A stretch of 64,000 nt of DNA from MH13 sp040219355 (GTDB lineage: Bacteria; Pseudomonadota; Alphaproteobacteria; Rhizobiales; MH13), in assembly GCA_040219355.1 (NCBI GenBank), contig JAVJSN010000017.1:1-64000 (forward strand). The letters are read 5' to 3'. The notes under the pieces are model-generated. The model was not told the DNA's origin. It ran no database searches and saw nothing but the letters and a program-made list of their open reading frames with translations. This document shows, piece after piece, positions 1-8,142 of this stretch. Position 1 is the first letter of the stretch; every line of letters begins with the position of its first letter. A program made the translations under genes and the position numbers.

Positions 1-102
1 AGCGCACTGTTCCAATACATCAACGGCTTCTACAATACCCGCCGCCGTCACTCAGCAATAGGAGGGCTATCACCCGCAGACTTCGAACGTAAAACGGCCT
101 AA
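1..102 (+). mobile_element. IS3-family transposase OrfB, C-terminal remnant
   Basis: The window opens inside a reading frame that ends at TAA 102 and gives 33 residues containing FYNTRRRHSA followed by GGLSPADFE. This is the characteristic C-terminus of the DDE (rve-type) integrase domain of IS3-family OrfB. The upstream part lies outside the window, so completeness cannot be judged. The right end of the element is probably shortly after the stop. A stretch ending ...gggacaagtcca at 140 has the terminal CA expected of an IS3 right inverted repeat, but the left end is not visible to confirm this. The element abuts a truncated HEPN gene, as expected after insertion. Confidence 0.8.
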
Positions 103-216
103 ACGAGAACAGGATGCGGAATTAAAACGGGACAAGTCCAAATCGAGAGAGCAAAGTACCTCTTCTCTTGCAGATCGAAAACCGCCTACGCCGACTTCGC
201 GCCTGCCATTTATCGC

Positions 217-543
217 ATGGCAGAAGCTTATGGCCGCGACGGCCGTTTTGGCCAGCACGATAGAATCCTGGATCTCGCAATTGTCTTCGAACGGATGTTC
301 AAGCCTCCAAAAAGCGAACCAATCAGCAAGTTCCTTCAGAAGGAAACGGCAAATCTGCTTGGTGGCACAGAAGAAGAAAAGGAGCGTATCAAGTGCGAAG
401 TTAAGCACCTGTACGATGTTCGGTCTGCCATCATTCATGGTCCCTCGGACGATCGAAAGACCCAGCTTCTCAGAGAAGTCGAGCAAGCGTGGGTAGCTGG
501 AGCCGAGCTGGCAAGAGAAGCGCTGTTGCGCAAGCTTGAGTAA
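217..543 (+). CDS. C-terminal fragment of an ApeA-like HEPN-domain protein, probably IS-truncated
   Basis: From the first ATG the frame encodes 108 residues with a helix RILDLAIVFERMF and the motif VRSAIIHG. The latter is an R-x4-H-type HEPN signature of the kind found in ApeA-like HEPN proteins, a fold common in RNases and defence proteins. The same frame is open upstream from 103, directly after the transposase stop, and those residues also look coding (RAKYLFSCRSKTAYADFAPA). The ATG at 217 is therefore probably internal. I infer that an IS3 element cut the gene and only its C-terminal HEPN part remains. Codon use is more AT-rich than the island to the right. Whether it is still expressed is unknown. 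Confidence 0.55.
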   Translation: MAEAYGRDGRFGQHDRILDLAIVFERMFKPPKSEPISKFLQKETANLLGGTEEEKERIKCEVKHLYDVRSAIIHGPSDDRKTQLLREVEQAWVAGAELAREALLRKLE

Positions 544-860
544 CACCACGGCCAGACCCATTTCGACGACGACGTTTAGTCATTGGTACTTGAACCAGGG
601 TTGAGCCCAAGGTTTGCCGATAACGACAACTCAAATCAACGTCCGCTTTGGTGAAGCTGCGCTGCGGCATTGGTAAGCGCGCTCAAGTTCCGGTAGGCCA
701 TTCAGGACAATGGTCACAGCGTCCAAAATCGGCTGAATCTGTGCGCCGGTCTAACGGCTGCTTCGCCGCCAGAGGCAGCCTAACCTTGGTTGCCGTTCAA
801 TCCCCATAGCGGAAATGGGGGGCTGCGCGCGTTTGACCTGCAGAGAACACTCCAGCAGTG
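544..860. other. Non-coding gap with no supported gene
   Basis: This 317-bp stretch lies between the HEPN fragment and the convergent end of the copper operon. No frame on either strand shows a recognisable product. A short inverted repeat (CCCCAT 802-807 / ATGGGG 815-820) could help terminate the leftward copper operon, but it has no T-run. I see nothing else. Confidence 0.5.
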
Positions 861-1334
861 TTAGTTCTGGGCTCTTTCGTCCAATCGGCGATGCTGCTCT
901 TGAAGCTCTTCTGGCCAATGGCTCTTAGTGAAGGACAGAACCGCTTCAATCTCGCCGTCAGTCAGAACGCCTTCATACGCCGGCATGGCTGACTGATACC
1001 CTTCGAGGTTTGCAGCCTCGACGATCCCGTATTTCGTGATTGCAAAGAGCAACTCGGTCGTGTGGTGCCAGGTATGTCCGGTTTCATCATGCGGTGGCGC
1101 CGGCATCAGCCCATCTGCGCCAGGGGTTTGCCAGTTCGGTTCGCCCTGCAGGTTCGTGCCATGGCAGGCAGCGCAGTTCGTCTGATAGACATTCTGACCG
1201 AGCTGAAGCTCTGCCCGTTCTGTGCTGTTGAGCCAACCAAGAATGCGTGGCTGATCAAACGCATATTCCACCCATAACAACGCCAGCATGGGCGCTATGA
1301 TCAGTACTGCACTTAAGGCGACCCGCTGGATCAT
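861..1334 (-). CDS. Membrane-anchored class I cytochrome c
   Basis: Predicted 157-residue periplasmic electron carrier held by an N-terminal membrane segment (about residues 5-22). It has one heme-binding CAACH at 54-58 and a likely axial Met in AMPAY at 117. I start it at ATG 1334 because that codon overlaps the stop of the multicopper oxidase gene as ATGA, implying translational coupling. The longer open frame to 1400 runs inside the oxidase gene. It is the last gene of the leftward copper operon and probably exchanges electrons with the oxidase or with the cytochrome encoded at 4036-4491. The natural partner and terminal acceptor cannot be read from sequence. Confidence 0.85.
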   Translation of the reverse strand: MIQRVALSAVLIIAPMLALLWVEYAFDQPRILGWLNSTERAELQLGQNVYQTNCAACHGTNLQGEPNWQTPGADGLMPAPPHDETGHTWHHTTELLFAITKYGIVEAANLEGYQSAMPAYEGVLTDGEIEAVLSFTKSHWPEELQEQHRRLDERAQN

Positions 1335-2725
1335 CCAACCTGAAACCAGCTGTTCATACCGGCCGCAGCATGCTCGAGCATGTGGCAGTGATAGAGCCAT
1401 TGACCGGGATTGTCGGCGACGAAGGCGATTTCCGTGGTCTGCTGCGCGCCGATAAGAAACGTGTCGCGCCAGGGCTGACCATCATCCACGTCCGCACCGC
1501 TTCGGCTGATGACACGGAAGTGGTGGCCGTGGACATGCATGGCGTGCACCCACTGCGTTTGATTGATGGTTTCGATGAGAACGGTTTCACCGCGCTCGAC
1601 TTCGAACATGGGATCATCGGTCAGATTTGCGACGCCGTTGAAAGCCCACATTTGCCCATGATCCTGCATCACTTGGCGTGTGACCGGACGGCCTTGAAAG
1701 GTCATATCGACCCGCCCACCCATGGCTCCGCCCTGCATCTCGACGCGAACACGGCGAGCATTTGCGAGATCAGGTTCAGGCAAAGTGCTTGCTGTTAGGG
1801 TTGGAATCGGCGCCACGGTCTGGCGGTTTCCTGTGACCTCGAAGCGGGTAATAGGGTAGGCCCGACCTTCGACGAAGGTTTCCAGCGCAAAGTCTTCAGT
1901 GGGTGTGACCAGCAAATCGACCCTTTGAGCCGGACCAAGCAGAAGCGGCGCATACTCAAGCGTCTTTGGTTCCGGGAGATTTTGGCCGTCAAACCCGATG
2001 ATCTTCGCTCCGAAGCGGTTGGGATCGAACTCAAAAACACGCGCATTGGCGGCGTTGATCAGCCTTAATCGGTAAGGTTCGTTTGCCTTGAGTTGAAGCG
2101 TTTGCGCCACCTTTCCGTTGACGCTGATATAGTTGCCCAACCGTCCCCCATGGCTCCAATCCATAAGCTCGCCAAGGCTTTCAACGTCCAGCGTTCCTTG
2201 CCCAACAAGACGCCAGTCGTCGATCATCAGCGTAAGATCATGGTCGGCATCGAAAGGTACCTCAGCCTCATCGATGATCAGCGGCCCATAGAGGCCACGA
2301 GCCACTTGGTTCCAGCTGCGGTTGTGAGCATGGTACCAATAGGTACCCGGGTCGGGCGCGACAAAATCGTAAGCAAAGCTCTCACCAGGCATAACCGGTC
2401 GCTGAGTTAGCCCAGCAACACCATCCATGCTGTTCTCAATCCGGATGCCGTGCCAGTGAACCGATGTTGGTTCTTCCAGTTGATTGGTGAAGTTCACCCG
2501 AACCCGTTCTCCGCGTTTGACACGAATTTCAGGTCCAGGAAGACCGCCATTGTACGTCCAGAGTGACGAAAGTGGTCCTTCGTCGCCTACCAAACTCAGC
2601 TCTTGCGGTGCCGCGGTCAGATCAAAAACACCGTCGTCCACATTGGCCAACACGAGCTTTGGCATGCTGAGCAGCAGGGAGAGGGCGGATGCCCCCAGCA
2701 AAAAGTCGCGACGGGTCGGTTTCAC
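1331..2725 (-). CDS. Tat-exported multicopper oxidase (CopA/CueO-like copper resistance oxidase)
   Basis: 464-residue laccase-like multicopper oxidase. The N-terminus has a twin-arginine signal (TRRDFLL, residues 4-10) followed by a hydrophobic stretch. All four copper-ligand motifs are present: HWH 90-92, HAH 132-134, HxxHxHxHH 394-402, and HCHxxxHxxxxM with Cys447 and a likely axial Met457. A complete trinuclear cluster plus type 1 copper site suggests an active enzyme, presumably oxidising Cu(I) or phenolic substrates in the periplasm. The start is GTG 2725 with an AGGAG about 8 bases upstream. It lies 12 bases after copD and overlaps the downstream cytochrome gene. The copCD neighbours and CueR support a copper-detoxification role. 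Confidence 0.92.
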   Translation of the reverse strand: MKPTRRDFLLGASALSLLLSMPKLVLANVDDGVFDLTAAPQELSLVGDEGPLSSLWTYNGGLPGPEIRVKRGERVRVNFTNQLEEPTSVHWHGIRIENSMDGVAGLTQRPVMPGESFAYDFVAPDPGTYWYHAHNRSWNQVARGLYGPLIIDEAEVPFDADHDLTLMIDDWRLVGQGTLDVESLGELMDWSHGGRLGNYISVNGKVAQTLQLKANEPYRLRLINAANARVFEFDPNRFGAKIIGFDGQNLPEPKTLEYAPLLLGPAQRVDLLVTPTEDFALETFVEGRAYPITRFEVTGNRQTVAPIPTLTASTLPEPDLANARRVRVEMQGGAMGGRVDMTFQGRPVTRQVMQDHGQMWAFNGVANLTDDPMFEVERGETVLIETINQTQWVHAMHVHGHHFRVISRSGADVDDGQPWRDTFLIGAQQTTEIAFVADNPGQWLYHCHMLEHAAAGMNSWFQVG

Positions 2726-2737
2726 GGGTGGTGACTC

Positions 2738-3649
2738 CTAGTCAGTTGTAACAGTGAACGATGTGGTCAGCAACGCGGTTGCTGTGAAGATCATGAGAAA
2801 CACCAGAGCTTCCCACCTCAGTGAAATCTGGAAGCGTTTGGCCGCACCGGCAGCTTGGGCTTCCATAGCTGGAACAAGACGCAGCTTGTTCAGCGCGGCG
2901 ATAGCAAGCACCACGGCAACGATCACCAGCTTCAGCAGAAGCATCTGACCATAAGCCGTTGCAAAAACCGCCTGCAGCGATCCCAGGAGCAGGTACGCAA
3001 ACACGCCCCCCACCGCGATGAGAAGCGGAACGATGCACGAAGCCTGCTGCCCGAACCGATGCGACAGGCGAGCCGCTTCGACAGTATCGTGGCCTGGTCT
3101 TGAAAGCTGATAGAGCGGCAACAGCGCGCCGAACCAAAAACTCACGGCCATCAGATGCACGGTGATCAGCGTCAGGAACGCCCATTGTGGATCACGTGTC
3201 GCGTGGCCTGTCAGACCAAATGATAGGGCAACCGCCGCCGCCCCAACCATAGCCGCAATGGTGCGCACCGAAGGCATGAAGACCGCAAGCAACAAGATCG
3301 CCAATCCGATCAGTCTGGCACCGGTGGAAGTGCCAAGCGGGCCTTCCAGGCTGATGGCAATGATCTCCGGATCGATCATGAAGGCCATATCATCCATAAG
3401 CCGTCCTGCCTGGACCATGACCCGCCAGAGGGATGCAATGCATGAAAAGGCGATCGCTATGACGATTATCCAAGTTAAAGATCGGGTGATCTGTGCTTGC
3501 TGGATAGGGAAGGCGACCAAAACAAGTGCGAGACCGGCAGCAAGGAAACTGCTGAGGTAAACAGCCAGTTTTGCTGACGCAGCCATCAATCCCCAAAAAC
3601 TGAAGCTCGGCCCGGATAAGGTTGCCCAAAGCGATACATCCATATCCAT
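2738..3649 (-). CDS. copD: Copper resistance protein CopD, inner-membrane
   Basis: 303-residue polytopic membrane protein with about eight hydrophobic segments spread over its length, the layout of CopD/PcoD. The family works with periplasmic CopC in copper handling across the inner membrane. The direction of copper movement differs between studied systems and cannot be decided here. Conserved-looking features include the GLTGHATRD segment near residues 145-155 and a WFGALLPL segment that follows. It is the second half of a copC-copD pair separated by only 6 bases, and sits upstream of the multicopper oxidase gene. Start ATG 3649. Confidence 0.9.
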   Translation of the reverse strand: MDMDVSLWATLSGPSFSFWGLMAASAKLAVYLSSFLAAGLALVLVAFPIQQAQITRSLTWIIVIAIAFSCIASLWRVMVQAGRLMDDMAFMIDPEIIAISLEGPLGTSTGARLIGLAILLLAVFMPSVRTIAAMVGAAAVALSFGLTGHATRDPQWAFLTLITVHLMAVSFWFGALLPLYQLSRPGHDTVEAARLSHRFGQQASCIVPLLIAVGGVFAYLLLGSLQAVFATAYGQMLLLKLVIVAVVLAIAALNKLRLVPAMEAQAAGAAKRFQISLRWEALVFLMIFTATALLTTSFTVTTD

Positions 3650-3655
3650 GACAGG

Positions 3656-4018
3656 TTATTCAGGCGCCACGTTATAGGTCACGGTGCCATCGATGGCGTG
3701 GCCGTCCTCACCCAACACCCGCCATTCAACGTGATAGCTTCCTGCGCCCATATCCGGGGCCGGAAACTCCATCATCTCCGTGATGTCACGGCTTGGGATC
3801 TCTAACTCCATCATGTGGGTGGAAGACCCGTCTACCGTGGTATGTGTCACCTCAACCTTCATGAACCGGCCTGGCTCAGCCAGCATCAAGGTGAGTGTTT
3901 CGGGTACAGCTTGCACAGTTGCGCCATCAGCCGGGTTGGAGCTGTTGACCGGCGAATGGGCCAAAGCAGGCCCTGCAACAGAGGTGAGCAGCATAGCTGC
4001 CAGAAGAAGACGTTTCAT
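3656..4018 (-). CDS. copC: Periplasmic copper-binding protein CopC
   Basis: 120-residue secreted protein with a signal peptide ending ALA, so the mature chain begins with His (HSPVNSSNPADGA). That N-terminal His and a second His in DGHAIDG (residue 107) are the usual Cu(II) ligands of CopC. The rest fits its beta-sandwich fold. I start it at ATG 4018, which has AAGGAC about 8 bases upstream and gives a complete signal peptide. The longer frame to 4141 runs into the upstream cytochrome gene. It is expected to deliver or buffer copper for CopD, encoded directly after it. Confidence 0.92.
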   Translation of the reverse strand: MKRLLLAAMLLTSVAGPALAHSPVNSSNPADGATVQAVPETLTLMLAEPGRFMKVEVTHTTVDGSSTHMMELEIPSRDITEMMEFPAPDMGAGSYHVEWRVLGEDGHAIDGTVTYNVAPE

Positions 4019-4035
4019 CGGATGGTCCTTGTTGG

Positions 4036-4491
4036 TTAGAAAATACCGTTGGCACGCTGCAGTTCGCGTACATAGGCAATGATGTCGCTGACTTGGCTCT
4101 GGCTCACACCTTCGATTGCAGGCATGTTGCCAAAGCGCCAATGGTGAGCTCGAACGCCATAGCGCACGGCCTGGTAGAATGACTGATCACTGTGGTGATT
4201 GGGCTCATAGATGATGTGCACCAGCGAGGGAGCAACACCATCCTGGCCAGCTGCATTGGCGCCGTGGCATGCAGCGCAGCTGACTTCAAAAAGCTCCTTG
4301 CCAGCCTGTGCTGTTGCCGAGAGTTCAGGAACCACGACGTCGACCAGAGGCATACCTGCCTCGCCCGCTGTGGTCTGGACGGAATGCGGATCCTGCTGAT
4401 CTTTCTCCATGCTGTGCGGAAACAGACCCTGGTAGAGGTACATCAGCCCGGCTAATCCGAAGAAGCCAAGAACAAGATACTTAGGATTCAC
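4036..4491 (-). CDS. Membrane-anchored class I cytochrome c
   Basis: 151 residues with an N-terminal membrane anchor (about 5-22), a linker of some 35 residues, a heme motif CAACH at 72-76 and a likely axial Met in GNMPAIEG at 123. The GTG start at 4491 overlaps the cueR stop (GTGA), so it is translated in the same operon. It resembles the cytochrome at 861-1334 in size and topology, so the operon brackets the multicopper oxidase, CopC and CopD genes with two small c-type cytochromes. That suggests copper oxidation is linked to the respiratory chain, which is an inference. Confidence 0.85.
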   Translation of the reverse strand: MNPKYLVLGFFGLAGLMYLYQGLFPHSMEKDQQDPHSVQTTAGEAGMPLVDVVVPELSATAQAGKELFEVSCAACHGANAAGQDGVAPSLVHIIYEPNHHSDQSFYQAVRYGVRAHHWRFGNMPAIEGVSQSQVSDIIAYVRELQRANGIF

Positions 4492-4880
4492 GCTCTCGCT
4501 CCCGACAGATCATCGAGGATGGGACAGTCGGGACGGTCATCACCTGAGCAGTTCTCGACCAGTGATTTGAGTGTTCTCCGAAGGCCTTTCATTTCCGCCA
4601 AACGGCGATCAATCTCCGAAATTTTCTCGCTGGCTAGCGCCTTCACGTCGGCACTCGCACGAGACTTGTCGTGGTAAAGGCAGAGGAGCCGACGACACTC
4701 TTCAATGTTGAATCCGAGGCCGCGTGCTTGCCCGATAAAGCCAAGCCGGCGCACATCCTCGCCACTGTAGTCGCGATAGCCATTGTAGGCCCTGGCTGGC
4801 CTCACCAGACCGATCTGCTCATAATAGCGAATGGTTTTTGCCGGGAGTTTGCAGCGTTTAGCCGCTTCGCCAATGTTCAT
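4488..4880 (-). CDS. cueR: MerR-family Cu(I)-responsive regulator CueR/HmrR
   Basis: 130-residue MerR-type activator. The N-terminal winged helix (IGEAAKRCKLPAKTIRYYEQIGL) is followed by a dimerisation helix and a metal-binding loop CSGDDRPDC with Cys111 and Cys119, matching the Cys112/Cys120 pair of E. coli CueR. The SADVK segment supplies the Ser (residue 76) typical of sensors of +1 metal ions. It should bend promoters with 19-bp spacers when Cu(I) binds, and two such promoters are visible at 5673-5703 and 8143-8173. The start ATG 4880 overlaps the stop of a 46-codon gene (ATGA). Being inside the operon it regulates is consistent with autoregulation. Confidence 0.93.
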   Translation of the reverse strand: MNIGEAAKRCKLPAKTIRYYEQIGLVRPARAYNGYRDYSGEDVRRLGFIGQARGLGFNIEECRRLLCLYHDKSRASADVKALASEKISEIDRRLAEMKGLRRTLKSLVENCSGDDRPDCPILDDLSGARA

Positions 4881-5017
4881 CGGCGCGCTCCCATTAGGTA
4901 GCCCACCGTCAGTCCTGCGGCAAAGATTAGCGCAACGATTGCCAGCATCCCGAGGCCCATCCCCCAGCCGCCCATCATTCCACTTCCATTCATCATACCG
5001 TCTGTTCCAATAAACAT
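4877..5017 (-). CDS. Small Met-rich single-span membrane peptide (46 aa), cueR-coupled
   Basis: A 46-residue frame (ATG 5017 to TGA 4877) that standard length cut-offs would miss. The N-terminal third is rich in Met and Gly (MFIGTDGMMNGSGMMGGWGM), and the remainder is one hydrophobic segment (about 21-41) ending in GARR. Eight of 46 residues are Met, a composition suited to binding Cu(I) outside the membrane. AGGACC lies about 10 bases upstream of the ATG, and the stop overlaps the cueR start as ATGA. This translational coupling to a copper sensor is the best argument that it is real. I do not recognise a named family. A role in copper handling is inferred. Confidence 0.65.
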   Translation of the reverse strand: MFIGTDGMMNGSGMMGGWGMGLGMLAIVALIFAAGLTVGYLMGARR

Positions 5018-5295
5018 GATGTTTCAGGTCCTATGCTCGCTTGGCGACATTTTCCCTTCGCTAGACGTTCAACCGTAGACACCTGGCGTCGATGCATGAG
5101 GTCACAACAACTCCGAAAGATACGGTATGCGTGCCGAGCCTCTGCTGACGAGGAACGACGAAAGATCGCTAGAATACGGGGCAGTGATCCCAAGCCTGCA
5201 ACCGCAACACTGTTGCGTTGCAAATGGAGGAGAAGAACAGGTGCCTGCTCTTCGGTGACTTTGAAGACAGATACGCCTGAAAGGCGCTGGGTCGG

Positions 5296-5604
5296 TCACA
5301 GCATACGCGGGGGATCAAGCGGGCCAGACGGCTGTATGCCTGTCAGCATAAGTTCGCATGTATCAAACAAAGCATCAGGTAAGGGCTTTGCATTGTAATA
5401 AGCCCCCGCACCTTCAAACATCGCAGGCATGGTGAGACAACTGTGCGCACGCTCCACGCCATTATCACAGCACGTCAAGGGATCGTTTTCGACGCTTTCA
5501 ACGGCGGTGTGATCATGATCTTGCATGACCGAATAACCGGCTCCCAAAGCACCGGAAATGGATGCTGAAAGTGTAAGGACAACGATCAGGAGCAGGCGAA
5601 CCAT
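5296..5604 (-). CDS. Small secreted protein of unknown function under a CueR-type promoter
   Basis: 102 residues with a clear signal peptide (MVRLLLIVVLTLSASISGALG) and a short mature chain containing HDH, a CC pair and two further Cys. The function is unrecognised. The promoter at 5673-5703 has the exact architecture of MerR/CueR-activated promoters and lies about 70 bases upstream in the right orientation, so the gene is probably copper-induced. The Cys and His content fits periplasmic metal binding, which is inference. Start ATG 5604 is chosen because it gives the signal peptide. No strong ribosome site is visible. A 278-bp gap separates it from the cueR operon downstream on the same strand. 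Confidence 0.7.
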   Translation of the reverse strand: MVRLLLIVVLTLSASISGALGAGYSVMQDHDHTAVESVENDPLTCCDNGVERAHSCLTMPAMFEGAGAYYNAKPLPDALFDTCELMLTGIQPSGPLDPPRML

Positions 5605-5672
5605 GGCGATCAGCGATACAAGTGGTGGAGCATTAACGAAATGCCGAGCGAACTTCTTTGCTCAGCTTTTGA

Positions 5673-5703
5673 ACTCTAATCCTTCCCCTTGGTGGAAGGT
5701 CAA
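5673..5703 (-). promoter_or_regulatory. MerR/CueR-type promoter upstream of the small secreted-protein gene
   Basis: Read leftward: -35 TTGACC (5703-5698), a 19-base spacer, -10 TAGAGT (5678-5673). The spacer holds the dyad CCTTCC-N7-GGAAGG (5681-5699), which is the classic CueR operator. The overlong 19-bp spacer is the hallmark of promoters activated by MerR-family proteins. The -35 box overlaps the copA stop codon, so this promoter lets the downstream gene be transcribed independently of copA. Confidence 0.85.
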
Positions 5704-8120
5704 GCGTCCAATTTTGCCCGTTTCAGGCGCAACGCATTGGTGATCACTGAGACAGAAGACAGGCTCATTGCTGCCGCGGCAAACATAGGCGAGAGCAGAG
5801 CCCCGAAAACCGGGTAGAGGACGCCTGCAGCAAGCGGCACACCTGCCGAGTTGTAGATAAACGCAAAGAACAAGTTTTGCTTGATGTTGCGCAGCGTTGC
5901 CTCGGACAGTTTTCGTGCTCGGACAATCCCCAACAGATCACCCCGGAGCAGGGTGACCCCCGCGCTTTCGACGGCCACATCGGCACCCGTTCCCATGGCA
6001 ATACCGACTTCGGCCGCTGCCAATGCTGGTGCATCGTTTACGCCATCGCCTGCCATGGCTACTTTGTGGCCCAGCGCGTGTAGATCATCGACGAGAGCTT
6101 TTTTGTCTTCGGGCAGAACCCCGGCGCGGACTTCATCGATACCGAGCTGATTGGCCACGGCTTGCGCTGTACGCTCGTTATCCCCTGTTGCCATGATAAT
6201 CTTCAGACCGGCATCGTGCAGCGCTTGGATCGCGCCCTTTGTCGTCTCCTTGATTGGGTCTGACACCGCGATCAGTCCTGCCAAAGCGGCGTCGAGCGCA
6301 ATGAACATAACGGTCTTGCCCTCGGCGCGCAGTGCGTCGGCCTTGGCCTCAAGCTCGCGATGGTCGACACCCATCAGATCCATCATCGCACTGTTGCCCA
6401 AGCCAATGGTTTGCTCGCCAGAGCGTCCACGCACGCCCTTGCCTGTCACCGCTTCAAAATCGGACATGGCGGCAGCTTTGATATCGCGAGCGGCAATACC
6501 TTCAACAATGGCCTCAGCGAGCGGGTGCTCAGAACCTGTTTCCAGACCTCGCAAAAGTGCCAAGATTGTCTTCTCATCGCGCCCCGCCTGCAGGGCAACA
6601 TCCGTGAGAGTTGGCTTGCCCTCGGTCAGCGTGCCGGTTTTATCAACCACCACGACATCGACCTTTGCCATACGTTCGAGTGACTCTGCATCTTTGATGA
6701 GAATACCTTCCTGAGCACCGCGTCCAGTCGCGGTCATGATCGACATGGGCGTGGCCAGCCCAAGCGCACACGGGCACGCGATGATCAACACAGAGACGGC
6801 AGAAACGATGGCGAAGGCAAACGCAGGGTCAGGGCCCACCAACAGCCAGACGATGAACGCGACCACCGCTATGATAACAACCGTCGGTACGAAGTAAGAC
6901 GAGACTTTGTCGGCAAGACCCTGGATCGGAGCACGCGATCGCTGCGCAGCAGACACCATCGCCACGATGCGCGAGAGCACCGTGTCTTCGCCAACCTTTT
7001 CAGCGACAATGATCAAGCTGCCGTTTTTGTTGAGCGTACCGCCAGTAACATGATCGCCCTCTTCTTTTTCCACTGGCAGGGGTTCACCTGTCAGCATGCT
7101 TTCGTCGACCGCCGATCTGCCTTCTCGCACGACTGCATCCACCGGAACCGCTTCGCCAGGCCGAACGCGCAGCACATCGCCTTCGATAATGTTCTCCAAT
7201 GGTGCGTCATACTCGTCACCATCAGGCGTTATCCGGCGGGCGGTCTTGGGAGCCAGATCAAGAAGCGCGCGAATAGCGTCACCGGTGCGCTCACGGGCGC
7301 GCAGTTCAAGCACTTGGCCAACGAAGACCAGTGCCACGATGACAACGGCTGCTTCAAAGTAGACCGGCATATGCCCGCCAGGCATTTGTAAGCCAGCGGG
7401 AAAGAGATCAGGCAGGAACGTAGCAATCGTGGAGTAAATATAGGCCGTGCCGACGCCGATCATGATCAGCGTCCACATATTCAGATTCCAGGTTTTGAGT
7501 GATGTCCAGCCGCGATGAAAAAACGGGGCTGCAGCCCACACAATGACCGGCGTTGCCAGGGCAAACTCAATGTAGAGCGTCCTCGTCTCTCCAAGCCACT
7601 CTCGGATCGGCAGACCGAGCATCGGCCCCATCGTCAGGACCAGCAGCGGAATTGCGGCCAGGGCTGACACCCACAGTCTTCGGGTGAAGTCGATCAGCTC
7701 ATGATTGGGGCCTTCCGCGACGCCATCCATCGGCTCAAGCGCCATGCCGCAAATCGGACACGTCCCAGGGCCTTCCTGGATGATTTCCGGGTCCATCGGG
7801 CAGGTGTAAAGGGCGGTCTTGTCAGCGGGTGGCTTTTTGCGGGCTTTGTTGCCCGACAGGTAAAACCAGGGGTCGGCGGCGAACTTCTCACGGCAACCCT
7901 TGGAGCAAAAACGATAGGTATCGCCCTTGTAATCCAGAGAGGGCTTGCCCGCATCGAGCTTGACGGTCATGCCGCAGACTGGATCTATGACTGTACCGTC
8001 TTGCGGCTTCGTCGCGCTCTCATAGACATTGTATGCCTGCGTAGCTTCGCTGTTGTGGTGTCCCCCGCAACAACTGCCAACTGTCGCGTGGTGGTGCTCG
8101 TGATTGGTGGTCTTTTCCAT
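5700..8120 (-). CDS. copA: Cu+-exporting P-type ATPase (CopA) with YHS and heavy-metal-binding N-terminal domains
   Basis: 806-residue P1B-type ATPase that exports Cu(I) to the periplasm. From the N-terminus: a His-rich tip (HEHHH, CCGGHH), a YHS domain (about 45-88, DPVCGM), a heavy-metal-binding domain with CPMDP and CPICGM (105-131), and membrane helices. These are followed by the actuator TGEP (344-347), CPC in the transport helix (449-451), DKTGT phosphorylation site (493-497), SEHP (530-533) and GDGVND. No classical CxxC HMA domain is present, as in SilP-like ATPases. I start at ATG 8120, because the MerR-type promoter at 8143-8173 lies inside the longer frame that extends to 8213. It is transcribed toward the rest of the island. 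Confidence 0.95.
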   Translation of the reverse strand: MEKTTNHEHHHATVGSCCGGHHNSEATQAYNVYESATKPQDGTVIDPVCGMTVKLDAGKPSLDYKGDTYRFCSKGCREKFAADPWFYLSGNKARKKPPADKTALYTCPMDPEIIQEGPGTCPICGMALEPMDGVAEGPNHELIDFTRRLWVSALAAIPLLVLTMGPMLGLPIREWLGETRTLYIEFALATPVIVWAAAPFFHRGWTSLKTWNLNMWTLIMIGVGTAYIYSTIATFLPDLFPAGLQMPGGHMPVYFEAAVVIVALVFVGQVLELRARERTGDAIRALLDLAPKTARRITPDGDEYDAPLENIIEGDVLRVRPGEAVPVDAVVREGRSAVDESMLTGEPLPVEKEEGDHVTGGTLNKNGSLIIVAEKVGEDTVLSRIVAMVSAAQRSRAPIQGLADKVSSYFVPTVVIIAVVAFIVWLLVGPDPAFAFAIVSAVSVLIIACPCALGLATPMSIMTATGRGAQEGILIKDAESLERMAKVDVVVVDKTGTLTEGKPTLTDVALQAGRDEKTILALLRGLETGSEHPLAEAIVEGIAARDIKAAAMSDFEAVTGKGVRGRSGEQTIGLGNSAMMDLMGVDHRELEAKADALRAEGKTVMFIALDAALAGLIAVSDPIKETTKGAIQALHDAGLKIIMATGDNERTAQAVANQLGIDEVRAGVLPEDKKALVDDLHALGHKVAMAGDGVNDAPALAAAEVGIAMGTGADVAVESAGVTLLRGDLLGIVRARKLSEATLRNIKQNLFFAFIYNSAGVPLAAGVLYPVFGALLSPMFAAAAMSLSSVSVITNALRLKRAKLDA

Positions 8121-8142
8121 CTGAACCTCTGTTGTTGAGATC

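Noticed and set aside
802..820. Terminator for the leftward copper operon (CCCCAT/ATGGGG)
   Set aside because: Only a 6-bp stem with no T-run; too weak to call as a feature.
5018..5120. Possible CueR operator ahead of the 46-residue gene (ACCT-N14-AGGT)
   Set aside because: Half-sites are only 4 bp and the spacing does not match the two good sites at 5681-5699 and 8151-8169; no matching -10/-35 pair with a 19-bp spacer.
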